Shown piece by piece: positions 45,750 through 54,167 of a stretch of DNA of 64,000 nucleotides; position 1 is the stretch's first letter, and each line of letters begins with the position of its first letter. The DNA comes from Fodinibius saliphilus (GTDB lineage: Bacteria > Bacteroidota > Rhodothermia > Balneolales > Balneolaceae). The DNA lies in NCBI RefSeq assembly GCF_005869845.1, contig NZ_VAWF01000001.1, forward strand, positions 1,674,001 through 1,738,000, written 5' to 3'. The notes beneath the pieces were generated by a model. That model saw only the letters and a list, made by a program, of their open reading frames with translations. It did no database searches and was not told the DNA's origin. Both the position numbers and the translations under genes were made by a program.

Positions 45750-46868
45750 TTATGAAGTAGCCTTACGATATCGGAAAACAGCAGCAGGCAATATTATAGC
45801 AGCCATCAAGCTAAGCACCCCAACCTGCTGACCAATTTCGCCCCACCCTGCACCTTTAAGCAGTACCTTACGCATGATCTCAATAAAGTGAGCAATAGGA
45901 TTGACAACCGTTAAATCCTGGGCCCACCCCGGCATACTTTCTATAGGGGTAAAAAGACCACCAAGCAAAATAAAGACAACCATCAAAAACCAAGCAATAA
46001 ACATCGCCTGTTGTTGTGTATCTGTTACTGTAGATATAAAAAGCCCAATACCTTCTACCACTAACAGGTAAATGCCCGCTACCATAAACAAGATCCAGAC
46101 ACTACCTACAAAGGGAATTTGAAAACCATACCGCATAATGAGCAATCCCAATCCCAGTTCAAAAAGACCAATAATCCAAAAAGGAAGTAACTTGCCTGTA
46201 ATAAACTGGTAGCGCTTTATAGGAGTAACATTTAATTGTTCTATAGTACCAATTTCACGTTCACGCACAATATTCATCCCCGAAAGAAACATTCCAATCA
46301 TCGACACCAGTACTACCAGAATACCAGGTACCATATATTTGATATAATCCAAGTTCGCATTGTACCAGCTGGCACGCACAATATTTATTCCTGCTTTTTG
46401 GGGCTGCTTCGTTACTCTAACTTCAGGTTCAATCTCACTGCTGAAATCCTGGATAATCGACTGCCCATAGCCCTGTATTAATCCGGCAGTAGTACCATCC
46501 ACTGCATCAATATTCAACTGTACCGAACTGGTTTGACCAGCATTTAACTTACGATCAAAATCGTCGGGTATCACCAACATCATACGGACTTCATTTCTCC
46601 GCATCTTTTCAATACCATCATTCACATCAAAGGAACGACTGTCCAGATTAAAATATCCCGAAGCCTCTAATTTATTAACCAGGCGCTGAGAAGTAGCCGA
46701 TTGATCAAAATTTACTAAGTGAAAATTCACCTCCCTCAATTCATAGGTAGCAGCAAAAGACAGCAATACCAACTGAACTATAGGCATCAGAAATATAATC
46801 GGCAGCATTCCTTTATTACGGAAAATCTGGAGAAACTCTTTTTGCAGCAGAAATTTGATCGTTCTCAT
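45750..46868 (-). CDS. ABC-2 type transporter permease, YbhR-like
   Basis: This 372-residue permease begins MRTIKFLLQKEFLQIFRNKGMLPIIF. It has one N-terminal helix, a periplasmic domain of about 140 residues and five C-terminal helices with REREIGTIEQLNVTPIKRYQFITGKLLPF, the conserved ABC-2 cytoplasmic loop. It is the last gene of the efflux run and pairs with the permease 64 bp upstream. The pair resembles YbhS/YbhR. The substrate is probably a drug or hydrophobic compound (inference). Confidence 0.9.
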   Translation of the reverse strand: MRTIKFLLQKEFLQIFRNKGMLPIIFLMPIVQLVLLSFAATYELREVNFHLVNFDQSATSQRLVNKLEASGYFNLDSRSFDVNDGIEKMRRNEVRMMLVIPDDFDRKLNAGQTSSVQLNIDAVDGTTAGLIQGYGQSIIQDFSSEIEPEVRVTKQPQKAGINIVRASWYNANLDYIKYMVPGILVVLVSMIGMFLSGMNIVREREIGTIEQLNVTPIKRYQFITGKLLPFWIIGLFELGLGLLIMRYGFQIPFVGSVWILFMVAGIYLLVVEGIGLFISTVTDTQQQAMFIAWFLMVVFILLGGLFTPIESMPGWAQDLTVVNPIAHFIEIMRKVLLKGAGWGEIGQQVGVLSLMAAIILPAAVFRYRKATS

Positions 46869-46932
46869 TAGCTAAATCTTTTATTTTTTATACAATTATT
46901 TTTTCAAAAAAAGTTTACTTGTTCACCGCCCT

Positions 46933-48066
46933 TTATTCTAATCGCTCCTTAAAACTTCGGATCCCCATCAGAACAAATCCGGCTGTCATCATGCCCAAAA
47001 TCAAGGTCTCCTTCCACACAAAAAGCAAACTAGAATCCTTGAGCATTATACTGCGTACGATTACGAGGAACCATCGCGCGGGAATAAGATTACTTAATAA
47101 CTGAAGGGGAACAGGCATACTGGAGATCGGAAATATAAATCCGGATAACAAGACCGTCGGCAATAGTAACCCTGCCAGTGATACCATCATTGCCGTTTGC
47201 TGGTCGTTGGCCCGTGCCGAGATAAAGACCCCCAGTGCCAAGGCAGTAAAGATAAATAGCAGTGATTCTGCCAAGAATAGCCCGTATGATCCTCGAAACG
47301 GCACTCCAAAGACCCATCGTGCCAAGGCTAAGACTGTTAATACATTTACAAAGGCCAAAACCAAGTAAGGCAGCACTTTGCCAATAATAATCTGCCCGGG
47401 GCGTAATGGCGAAACCAGCAAGATCTCCATATTCCCCATTTCCTTTTCACGGGTGATAGAAATGGAGGTCATCAACGCTGAAATAAGCATTAATATTACA
47501 GCAATGAGTCCCGGTACAAAAAGGTTTACGCTCTCCAACTCCGGGTTAAAAAGCATACTTACATTGGTGGTAACGCCCCCCTGTCTCGGCTGCCCACCTT
47601 GAGCCCGTTTTTTCTGATAATCTATGATAATTGAGGTAGAGTACTGCTGAATAAGCTGCGCCAGGTTAGGATCTGAAGCATCCGTAATAATGTTAATCGA
47701 AGGCTGTTCGCCACGTTTCAGCTTACGCTCAAAATTCGCCTCAAAAACCAGTACCTCATCAATATTCCCCTGTTGAAAAAGCTCGTCGATCTTATCATAA
47801 TTCGAAATTTCTCCTTTTACAGTAAAATAATTAGAGGCATCAATTTTATTAATTAGCTGTCGAGTTACCTGATCTTGCGAAGCATCCAGCACCATAATAT
47901 GAGCATTCTCCACCTCATTTCGGATTGCAAAACCAAATAGCAACATCTGAATAATGGGCATCCCAAAAAGAACAAGCAGGGTACGCTTATCACGATAGAT
48001 CTGCTTAAACTCTTTTACAACGAAACCAATAAATGCATCCAGCTTATTTTGTATGCTGTTACTCAC
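46933..48066 (-). CDS. ABC-2 type transporter permease, YbhS-like
   Basis: It has the same layout as its neighbour: EFKQIYRDKRTLLVLFGMPIIQMLLFGFA at the N-terminus, a periplasmic domain, and REKEMGNMEILLVSPLRPGQIIIGK in the conserved loop. I place the start at GTG 48066, which overlaps the upstream ATPase stop by eight bases and has GAGGTG eight bases upstream. The frame is open 19 codons further, but those would lie inside the ATPase gene. It forms a heterodimeric channel with the next permease. Confidence 0.88.
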   Translation of the reverse strand: MSNSIQNKLDAFIGFVVKEFKQIYRDKRTLLVLFGMPIIQMLLFGFAIRNEVENAHIMVLDASQDQVTRQLINKIDASNYFTVKGEISNYDKIDELFQQGNIDEVLVFEANFERKLKRGEQPSINIITDASDPNLAQLIQQYSTSIIIDYQKKRAQGGQPRQGGVTTNVSMLFNPELESVNLFVPGLIAVILMLISALMTSISITREKEMGNMEILLVSPLRPGQIIIGKVLPYLVLAFVNVLTVLALARWVFGVPFRGSYGLFLAESLLFIFTALALGVFISARANDQQTAMMVSLAGLLLPTVLLSGFIFPISSMPVPLQLLSNLIPARWFLVIVRSIMLKDSSLLFVWKETLILGMMTAGFVLMGIRSFKERLE

Positions 48067-48802
48067 TACGATTGGCACCTCGAGCCAGCCTAATAAATAC
48101 TTCTTCGATATCCTCAGCTTCAAATTGTTCTTTTAATCCGGCCGGAGTATCTAGGGCATCAATGCGCCCGTCAACCATAATAGATACCCGGTCACAGTAT
48201 TCTGCTTCATCCATATAATGGGTCGTCACAAAAACGGTGGTCCCCTCATCAGCTACTTTATAAATCTGCTCCCAGAATTGTCGGCGTGTTATAGGATCAA
48301 CACCACCGGTAGGCTCATCCAGGAAAACGATATGGGGATCATGCAGCACCGCTACTGAAAACGCCAGCTTCTGCTTCCAACCCAGCGGCAAAGAGCCAAT
48401 TCGTTTTTCCTGCAGTTCTTGCATATCCAGAGTCTGAATGAGTTCACCTGATTTATGTGCGATCTCTTTATCCGACAATCCATAGATCCCTCCATACAAC
48501 CTGATATTTTCACGCACGGTCAAATCTTCATACAGCGAAAACTTTTGACTCATATATCCAATACGTTTCTTAATCTGTTCCGGTTGTTCATAAACATCAT
48601 AACCGGCCACTTCGGCTTCTCCTTCGGTAGGACTTAAAAGCCCCGTCAGCATCCGCATTGCCGTTGTTTTACCCGCGCCATTAGCACCCAAGAATCCAAA
48701 TATCTCTCCTTGTCCAACTTCAAAAGAGATATGGTCCACAGCGGTAAAATCACCAAACATACGGGTTAACCTATTTGCTTTTATCATTAATTCATCCATC
48801 AT
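48059..48802 (-). CDS. ABC transporter ATP-binding protein with LPLGWKQ signature
   Basis: Walker A is GANGAGKTT, Walker B is HIVFLDEPTGGVDP, and the H-loop is TTHYMDEAE. The signature normally reading LSGGMKQ is SLPLGWKQKLAF. This variant occurs in one half of YbhF-type fused ATPases, so the protein corresponds to that half. It overlaps the preceding ATPase gene by 11 bp and the following permease by eight, so the cluster is tightly coupled. 247 residues is a single nucleotide-binding domain. Confidence 0.92.
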   Translation of the reverse strand: MMDELMIKANRLTRMFGDFTAVDHISFEVGQGEIFGFLGANGAGKTTAMRMLTGLLSPTEGEAEVAGYDVYEQPEQIKKRIGYMSQKFSLYEDLTVRENIRLYGGIYGLSDKEIAHKSGELIQTLDMQELQEKRIGSLPLGWKQKLAFSVAVLHDPHIVFLDEPTGGVDPITRRQFWEQIYKVADEGTTVFVTTHYMDEAEYCDRVSIMVDGRIDALDTPAGLKEQFEAEDIEEVFIRLARGANRSE

Positions 48803-49715
48803 TATCCTCCTGCTCCATTAATCGCATAAATGTATCTTCGATATCCGGTTCTATCTCTTTAACCTCCGGACTGCTTATCTGCTGTGATTCTAAATAGGTT
48901 TTCAAATCGGAACTTTTGGCATCTACCCTCTGATCGGTGTAGTGCACATACTCTCCAAAAGGCTGTACCGACTCGGCATACTTATATTCATTAAGACGCT
49001 TTAAAAGCTGATATTTATTATTTGATTTAATTGCCCATAATCTTGAATCGAAGCTGTTGGTGGTATGCTCGGGGGTATCGATAGATAAGATATTACCTTG
49101 CTGTATGAGGGCAATACGATCGCATTGTTCAGCCTCATCCATATAAGGGGTTGAAACTAGAATCGTAATGTCCTGCTCTTTCAGGCGGTGTAGCATCTCC
49201 CAAAACTCTTTTCGGGATACTGCATCCACACCGGTTGTTGGTTCATCAAGAAATAAGACTTCCGGCTTATGAATAAGAGCACAACTCAATGCTAACTTCT
49301 GTTTCATCCCCCCCGACAATGCTCCCGCCAGGCGATCTTTAAATGGTTCTAACTGCCTATAAATTGGTTTAATCAGATCGTAGTTGGTCTCAACGGTCGT
49401 TCCGAATACAGATGCAAAAAACTCCACATTTTCTTGTACCGAGAGGTCTTGATAAAGCGAAAAACGTCCGGGCATATACCCTACACGAGAGCGGATATTT
49501 CTATAATCTTCAACCACATCCTTGGCCAATACGAAAGCCTCTCCCTTATCAGGCGTAAGCAGTGTTGTCAAAATCCGAAAAATAGTTGTTTTACCAGCGC
49601 CATCGGGACCAATCAAACCGAAGAGCTCACCCTCATCCACTTCAAAAGAGATACCCTTAACGGCTTCCTCAGTTCCGTAGCTTTTCGTAACGTTTTGGAT
49701 CTTAATGGGTTTCAT
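48792..49715 (-). CDS. ABC transporter ATP-binding protein with canonical signature
   Basis: Walker A is GPDGAGKTT, the signature is ALSGGMKQKLALSCAL, and Walker B is VLFLDEPTTGVD. A C-terminal extension of about 90 residues (DSRLWAIKSNNKYQLLKRL onward) follows the nucleotide-binding domain, typical of DrrA/YbhF-type exporters. It pairs with the LPLGWKQ ATPase downstream. Together they look like a split YbhF. Confidence 0.93.
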   Translation of the reverse strand: MKPIKIQNVTKSYGTEEAVKGISFEVDEGELFGLIGPDGAGKTTIFRILTTLLTPDKGEAFVLAKDVVEDYRNIRSRVGYMPGRFSLYQDLSVQENVEFFASVFGTTVETNYDLIKPIYRQLEPFKDRLAGALSGGMKQKLALSCALIHKPEVLFLDEPTTGVDAVSRKEFWEMLHRLKEQDITILVSTPYMDEAEQCDRIALIQQGNILSIDTPEHTTNSFDSRLWAIKSNNKYQLLKRLNEYKYAESVQPFGEYVHYTDQRVDAKSSDLKTYLESQQISSPEVKEIEPDIEDTFMRLMEQEDNDG

Positions 49716-49790
49716 AGGTTTGGTTAATCGTTAATTATTACCAGTTATAACTCGGCCAATAAATTAACCGATAGCTATTTTTTGATTTTT

Positions 49791-50747
49791 TTATTTGAAA
49801 TTAACCTCTCCTGGCATGCCTATTTTAAGTATCCCTTTCGGATTAGGAACTTTTACTTTGACTGCATACACTTGGGTCACCCGTTCTTCTTTGGTCTGTA
49901 TCATCTTAGGGGTAAACTCTGCATTTGAGGAGATCCAACTGACTCTCCCACTTAACGATTGGTTTTCAGCTGCATTTTTATCCACTAACACTTCAACCTG
50001 TTGGTTCAGTTTTACTGAAGGCAACTGTGCGCCACTGATATAGATGCGAAGATCCAGTGTATCTAGATTGGCGATCTGGTAGAGCGGCTGTCCCTGTTGT
50101 ACTAACTCATGTTGTTCTACGAAAGTAGTCAGAACCCTTCCACTTACCGGATTTACAATACGAGCATCCAATATCTTTTCTTTCAGTTGGGCTATACGTG
50201 ACTGAGTTGCTTTGATATTTGCCCGCACCGACTGTTTCTGTGTCTGCAGTGCACGAATTCGCTTTTTTGTCGTCTTTACTCTTGCCTCTGCATCATCCAA
50301 TTGCTGTTCAGTAGCCGCCCTGTCTTCTTTTAATGCACGAATTCGCTTGAGGTTCGATTGCGCCAAAGCCAGTTCTTCTCTTTGCACCTCTACCTCGGCA
50401 TTGATATTCGTAATACGGGCCTCAATAGATTCCAACTGAGATTCCAACTCTTCATGCTGAAGTACCATCTGCGTAGTATCAATCATCCCCACTTTTTGTC
50501 CGGTATCAAGTCTTGATCCTTCTGAGGCCTTAAATTGTAGAAGCTTCCCAGATGCTTCTGCTGATATCGTTGTCTCTGTAGCTTCAAACTGCCCGTATGC
50601 ATCAGACTTTCCATTATTTCCACAGCCGGATAAAGAAAACTGCACTAGTATTAAAGTGATTATCAGATATACTGACCTCGCGATTAACCATTTTCCCACA
50701 TTCATCGTCGGTATATTTTTACGTATCCAAGATTTCATGATTGACAT
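49791..50747 (-). CDS. HlyD/YbhG-type membrane fusion protein, lipoprotein
   Basis: The N-terminus carries a lipoprotein signal ending FSLSGC. A split lipoyl/barrel-sandwich domain (ISAEASGKLLQFKASEGSRLDTGQKVG ... DARIVNPVSGRVLTTFVEQ) encloses a coiled coil of about 110 residues, followed by a beta-barrel domain. It bridges the inner-membrane ABC unit with TolC. ATG 50747 is used; an ATG at 50705 would give a shorter, equally plausible signal peptide. It sits between the DUF900 hydrolase and the first ATPase. Confidence 0.92.
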   Translation of the reverse strand: MSIMKSWIRKNIPTMNVGKWLIARSVYLIITLILVQFSLSGCGNNGKSDAYGQFEATETTISAEASGKLLQFKASEGSRLDTGQKVGMIDTTQMVLQHEELESQLESIEARITNINAEVEVQREELALAQSNLKRIRALKEDRAATEQQLDDAEARVKTTKKRIRALQTQKQSVRANIKATQSRIAQLKEKILDARIVNPVSGRVLTTFVEQHELVQQGQPLYQIANLDTLDLRIYISGAQLPSVKLNQQVEVLVDKNAAENQSLSGRVSWISSNAEFTPKMIQTKEERVTQVYAVKVKVPNPKGILKIGMPGEVNFK

Positions 50748-50778
50748 ATATTTAGTTATAAAAATTCAATATTTAACT

Positions 50779-51630
50779 TCAGTTTAACGCGTACTCATAA
50801 TCCATTCTGAGAGAGGAAGAAGTATCCATATCTCTTTTTTCAAGCTTGGTAAATCGCCCTGTATCCTGACCTCGCAAAACAGCTTCCATAAATTCTGTCA
50901 CTTCAGATGACCGCATATAACCTGTATGACTGATATTAATATCGGTACAATCTATCGCTGTTATCTTTCCCTTTTGATTTTCAAAATACCCACTATTTGG
51001 TAGTCCGGCACATCCCAAAGCTTGGGATCCTTCCATCAATCGAAACAGATATTTCAAAATATGATCATTGCGATTATAGAAGGCGTACACATGTTCTACT
51101 TTTCCTAAAGCCTGATTCACTATATTTTCTTTCAAAAGCATTTTCTTTGGTATAGCAGCCCCAAATGAAAAAATATTCCTAATTTGGGCAGAAGTTTCTT
51201 GCGATAAGGATTTATATCCCACCATAGCAGCCATACTATGGCCGGCAATATCAACTGTACAGTTGATATCATCTAATTTACAGAGCCAGTCATTTAATCG
51301 GTTTGCAGCGGTATCGGTGTTCTTCTTGGCTTGGAAGTAATCAATCTCAGATTCTCCTGCAGGCCACGTATATCCCACTATGTAGTCATAATGATTACCA
51401 AGCTGATTTTTATACTGCTCTCTCAACTGCATGTATTCCGGCAATATATACGAGAAGGGATTATTAAAGCCGTGTACAATTAACAGTATTTTTTCTGACA
51501 AAATATGTGATAAGAATCGCTCTTCTGTTGTTAAAACCCGAGTTTTCACATCCCCAATGATACTGACTAGATCAGTATTGCTGAATGCTTTGTTGCTTGT
51601 AAAGCCCCTTCGTGAACTAATTAAAAACAT
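50779..51630 (-). CDS. DUF900-type alpha/beta hydrolase
   Basis: The product shows LLIVHGFNNPF (oxyanion region), a DUF900-like segment GYTWPAGESEIDYFQAKKNTDTAANRLNDWL and the nucleophile elbow AGHSMAAM. A candidate His lies near DINISHTGYM. There is no signal peptide. I choose ATG 51630 because GCGGAAG precedes it. An in-frame ATG at 51675 lies inside a perfect hairpin. The gene sits inside the efflux run between a porin and the fusion protein. Possible roles are detoxification or modification of the exported compound, without proof. Confidence 0.75.
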   Translation of the reverse strand: MFLISSRRGFTSNKAFSNTDLVSIIGDVKTRVLTTEERFLSHILSEKILLIVHGFNNPFSYILPEYMQLREQYKNQLGNHYDYIVGYTWPAGESEIDYFQAKKNTDTAANRLNDWLCKLDDINCTVDIAGHSMAAMVGYKSLSQETSAQIRNIFSFGAAIPKKMLLKENIVNQALGKVEHVYAFYNRNDHILKYLFRLMEGSQALGCAGLPNSGYFENQKGKITAIDCTDINISHTGYMRSSEVTEFMEAVLRGQDTGRFTKLEKRDMDTSSSLRMDYEYALN

Positions 51631-51656
51631 AATATCTTCCGCTTTTTTAATAGAAC

Positions 51657-51683
51657 CTGGCAGGAACTGTTCCATCCTGCCAG
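51657..51683 (-). terminator. Perfect hairpin between porin and hydrolase, weak terminator or attenuator
   Basis: CTGGCAGGA (51657-51665) and TCCTGCCAG (51675-51683) form a nine-base-pair stem with a nine-base loop. On the minus strand it is followed by GTTCTATT, so termination would be partial. It could reduce expression of the efflux genes relative to the porin. Confidence 0.5.
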
Positions 51684-51711
51684 ATTTGTGGGTTAGGGTA
51701 CGTATTGTGGG

Positions 51712-52359
51712 TTAAAACCCAACTGCAAAAACCGCACTAAAAACGCCATTCTTAGCTTCGGGATCGCCGGAAACGTCAAAAGTATCAGTTAATCCTAATG
51801 TATATCGCAGATCTAAGCCTACACGTTGTATTAAATCTGTTGACTGTTTAGCAGTGAGCAGATCTATACCACCGCCAAATGCCAATCCAAACTCAGCATC
51901 CGCAAGACTATCATCAATTTCCCGGCCGTTAGCATCTCCATATAACCCAAAACCCAATTGTGGTCCAAAATATATGGAGGGCTCAATATTTAAATTTGTT
52001 GTGAAATGATATTTTGCCAGAACTGGAATCGATAAATATCCCAACTCATACTCAGTTGTAATAGCTTGACCGGACAAACTATTTTTTGTTTCTCCCCCCT
52101 TCATACTAAATAACACTTCTGGCTGTAAAGACCAGCTTTTGCTAAAACGGTAATTCAGGTAAAGTCCCCCGTTAAATCCTGCTAAAGCCTCAACATCATC
52201 AACGGCATCACCGTAGAGCGATGAGACATTGACCCCGGCTTTTGCACCCCAATGTAACGGTGTGGTGGTTTGAGCATTGACAGTTGCGCCGGCCCAAACC
52301 ATTAATATCATAATATGAATAAATGTGAGTCCTATAACTTTTTGTTTATTGACTTGCAT
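51712..52359 (-). CDS. Outer-membrane porin-family beta-barrel protein
   Basis: The 215-residue product has a signal peptide ending TVNAQ and the PF13568-like pattern HWGAKAGVNVSSLYGD, GFNGGLYLNYRFSKSWSLQPEVLFSMKG, YLSIPVLAKYHF and a final Phe (FAVGF), all typical of small OmpA-like barrels of Bacteroidota. The ribosome site GGAG sits in the loop of a perfect hairpin just upstream of ATG 52359. It lies inside the efflux gene run. Confidence 0.85.
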   Translation of the reverse strand: MQVNKQKVIGLTFIHIMILMVWAGATVNAQTTTPLHWGAKAGVNVSSLYGDAVDDVEALAGFNGGLYLNYRFSKSWSLQPEVLFSMKGGETKNSLSGQAITTEYELGYLSIPVLAKYHFTTNLNIEPSIYFGPQLGFGLYGDANGREIDDSLADAEFGLAFGGGIDLLTAKQSTDLIQRVGLDLRYTLGLTDTFDVSGDPEAKNGVFSAVFAVGF

Positions 52360-52377
52360 AATGTACCTCCGTACATT
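52360..52377 (-). promoter_or_regulatory. Shine-Dalgarno presented in a hairpin loop before the porin gene
   Basis: AATGTAC (52360-52366) and GTACATT (52371-52377) form a perfect seven-base-pair palindrome. Its loop is CTCC, i.e. GGAG in the minus-strand mRNA, directly before the porin ATG. It may expose the site for ribosomes, regulate it, or be a DNA operator. Confidence 0.55.
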
Positions 52378-52390
52378 TTAAATGATTGAG

Positions 52391-52451
52391 GAGCATCTTA
52401 TGATGCTCTGATTATATTTCGGGGCACTGCAAACCAGCATTTGTAGTGCCC
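52391..52451 (-). other. Two intercistronic hairpins upstream of the porin gene
   Basis: GAGCATC-TTAT-GATGCTC (52391-52408) and GGGCACTGCAAA...TTTGTAGTGCCC (52422-52451) are stable inverted repeats between the small membrane-protein gene and the porin gene. Neither has a T tract on the minus strand, so mRNA processing or stabilisation is as likely as termination. Confidence 0.6.
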
Positions 52452-52459
52452 TTGTTTTA

Positions 52460-52879
52460 TTAACAGTCAAAATGTCTTTTTATAGTCGTAAAATTGTTAC
52501 ATAACATACTTTGTATCTTTTTGCTAAGGTTCTTAGTCGAAAAAGAGCCTATCAACTGCTCGAAAGTTGTTGCAAATATGAGTAGTAGCTGAACTGCTAT
52601 CCCATCTCCATTCTGTAGGCGAAAAAAACTTATCAATAGCAATCCTCCAGTTAGCAAAACGTACCCTGTAGAACGACTTTTCTTTCGTATATACAGCATA
52701 ACAACAAATAATTGTATCCAAGCCCAGGGAATCATCAAATCCAGGATTCCATATTCGTAAAACCGGTACGTAAGACTAGAAACCTGAGAAGCAAATAACT
52801 TATTTAGAGCATCTATCGCTAACCAGATCCCAACAATAGCCACCGTAAATTGCCTATAAATTTTGTTATTAATATGCAT
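52460..52879 (-). CDS. Small integral membrane protein in efflux operon
   Basis: The 139-residue protein is not recognised. It has about four hydrophobic helices (FTVAIVGIWLAIDALNKLFA, LMIPWAWIQLFVVMLYI, GYVLLTGGLLLISFF, VQLLLIFATTFEQLIG) and a short basic tail. ATG 52879 is chosen because AGGAGGT lies five bases upstream; an open TTG further up lacks a ribosome site. It follows tolC after 19 bp. Confidence 0.7.
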   Translation of the reverse strand: MHINNKIYRQFTVAIVGIWLAIDALNKLFASQVSSLTYRFYEYGILDLMIPWAWIQLFVVMLYIRKKSRSTGYVLLTGGLLLISFFRLQNGDGIAVQLLLIFATTFEQLIGSFSTKNLSKKIQSMLCNNFTTIKRHFDC

Positions 52880-52884
52880 CACAA

Positions 52885-52891
52885 ACCTCCT
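52885..52891 (-). promoter_or_regulatory. Strong Shine-Dalgarno deciding the start of the small membrane protein
   Basis: AGGAGGT on the minus strand is five bases from ATG 52879. It supports the shorter start over the TTG at 52897. Confidence 0.8.
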
Positions 52892-52898
52892 ATTCAAT

Positions 52899-54167
52899 TT
52901 ATTTCAATGGTACTCCAAGTACCGTTGCATATTCAATCTGAGCCTCGCTAAGTTTTACTTGGTTAATAAAGAGAGAGAGCTTCGCCTTATTTGCCTGGTT
53001 CAATTCCGTCACATACTCTGTTGCTGTTATAGAACCATTTTTTAGCTTACTAGCGCTTTCTTTAACAACCTGTTTGCGTAGTTTTATAATCTGTTTATCG
53101 CCTTTAATATTTTCTCTTATTACTGTCAGACGTTCTCCTATCCTTTCCAATTGGCTATTCAATTGGCGATTAAATGCTTTTCTGTTCTGTTCTATTTTTT
53201 TCTGTTCAATATTAAGCGCCTGCAATTCACGATCTGAATTCAAATAGTTAAACAGGCTCCATTGTAGCTGAATACCAACCATGTAGTATTCATGGAAATC
53301 ATCGTTCAAAAAGTTATAACCCGGTCTTCCGTATACAGCAGAGCCAAAAGCTGATACCTTGGGTAACTTTTTCGTTTCGACCAACTCCTTTCTCTGCTCC
53401 ATCAGTTTTTGAGTAGCATCAAATAGATCATACTCTGCTCGTTTGGGTTGTAACGATCGATAACTAACATTAACCTTAGGAAGTGTCAGAGGCGTAGAAG
53501 GAGAAATATCGTCATTGATGATCTCACTGAGTACCTTGTAACTTGCCCGAATAGTAGATTGAATAGTTGCCGAATCCTGTTGGGCCTTTATTAATTCAGC
53601 CTCCAAGATATTTTGTTGACTTCGTAATAAAACTCCATTTTGTACTTTTGCTTTTACTGAAGCTAATTGCTCTTTTAAATTATCGATCAGTAAGCCATTT
53701 ACCTCTTGTTGCTGCTTCGATAAGAGAATTCCAAAATATACCTGATTAATTTGAGATCGGACTTGATGCATTTCTACTTCAATCTCATGAATATCTTGCA
53801 TACCCTTTGCGTGTTCAAGCTCTTTTTGAATACCTACCGCACCCCCGTTAAAAATATTTTGAGTAACATTAACTTTTGCTTCATACTGATCTTTACTTAC
53901 TGATGGAGCAGTAGCCATACCCGGTATTCCAAACTCCGTTACCTCCGATTGATAACTTGCTTTAGCACCGATATTCAGCTGAGGATAGTATCCGGTATTG
54001 ATAATCTTTTTATTCAACGCAGTTATTTTGCGTTGCAAGTCTATCTTTTTCGCCACTGGGTAAGTTTCTGAAACACTATCGTAACAATATTGCAGGCCCA
54101 CAGAGTCAGATGGTGCCGGATCGGCTGTAAAAGTTGCAATAAATAAAATGGATGCTAGTATCTTCAT
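52899..54167 (-). CDS. tolC: TolC-family outer-membrane efflux protein
   Basis: The 422-residue protein has a signal peptide and two repeated helical/strand halves of the TolC fold (YPVAKKIDLQRKITALNKKI...YYPQLNIGAKASYQ, then LPKVSAFGSAVYGRPGYNF...QLQWSLFNYLNSDRELQALN). It forms the outer-membrane duct for the ABC efflux pump encoded downstream. Its ATG overlaps the TetR stop by four bases. TolC is separated from the fusion protein by three other genes, an unusual order. Confidence 0.92.
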   Translation of the reverse strand: MKILASILFIATFTADPAPSDSVGLQYCYDSVSETYPVAKKIDLQRKITALNKKIINTGYYPQLNIGAKASYQSEVTEFGIPGMATAPSVSKDQYEAKVNVTQNIFNGGAVGIQKELEHAKGMQDIHEIEVEMHQVRSQINQVYFGILLSKQQQEVNGLLIDNLKEQLASVKAKVQNGVLLRSQQNILEAELIKAQQDSATIQSTIRASYKVLSEIINDDISPSTPLTLPKVNVSYRSLQPKRAEYDLFDATQKLMEQRKELVETKKLPKVSAFGSAVYGRPGYNFLNDDFHEYYMVGIQLQWSLFNYLNSDRELQALNIEQKKIEQNRKAFNRQLNSQLERIGERLTVIRENIKGDKQIIKLRKQVVKESASKLKNGSITATEYVTELNQANKAKLSLFINQVKLSEAQIEYATVLGVPLK

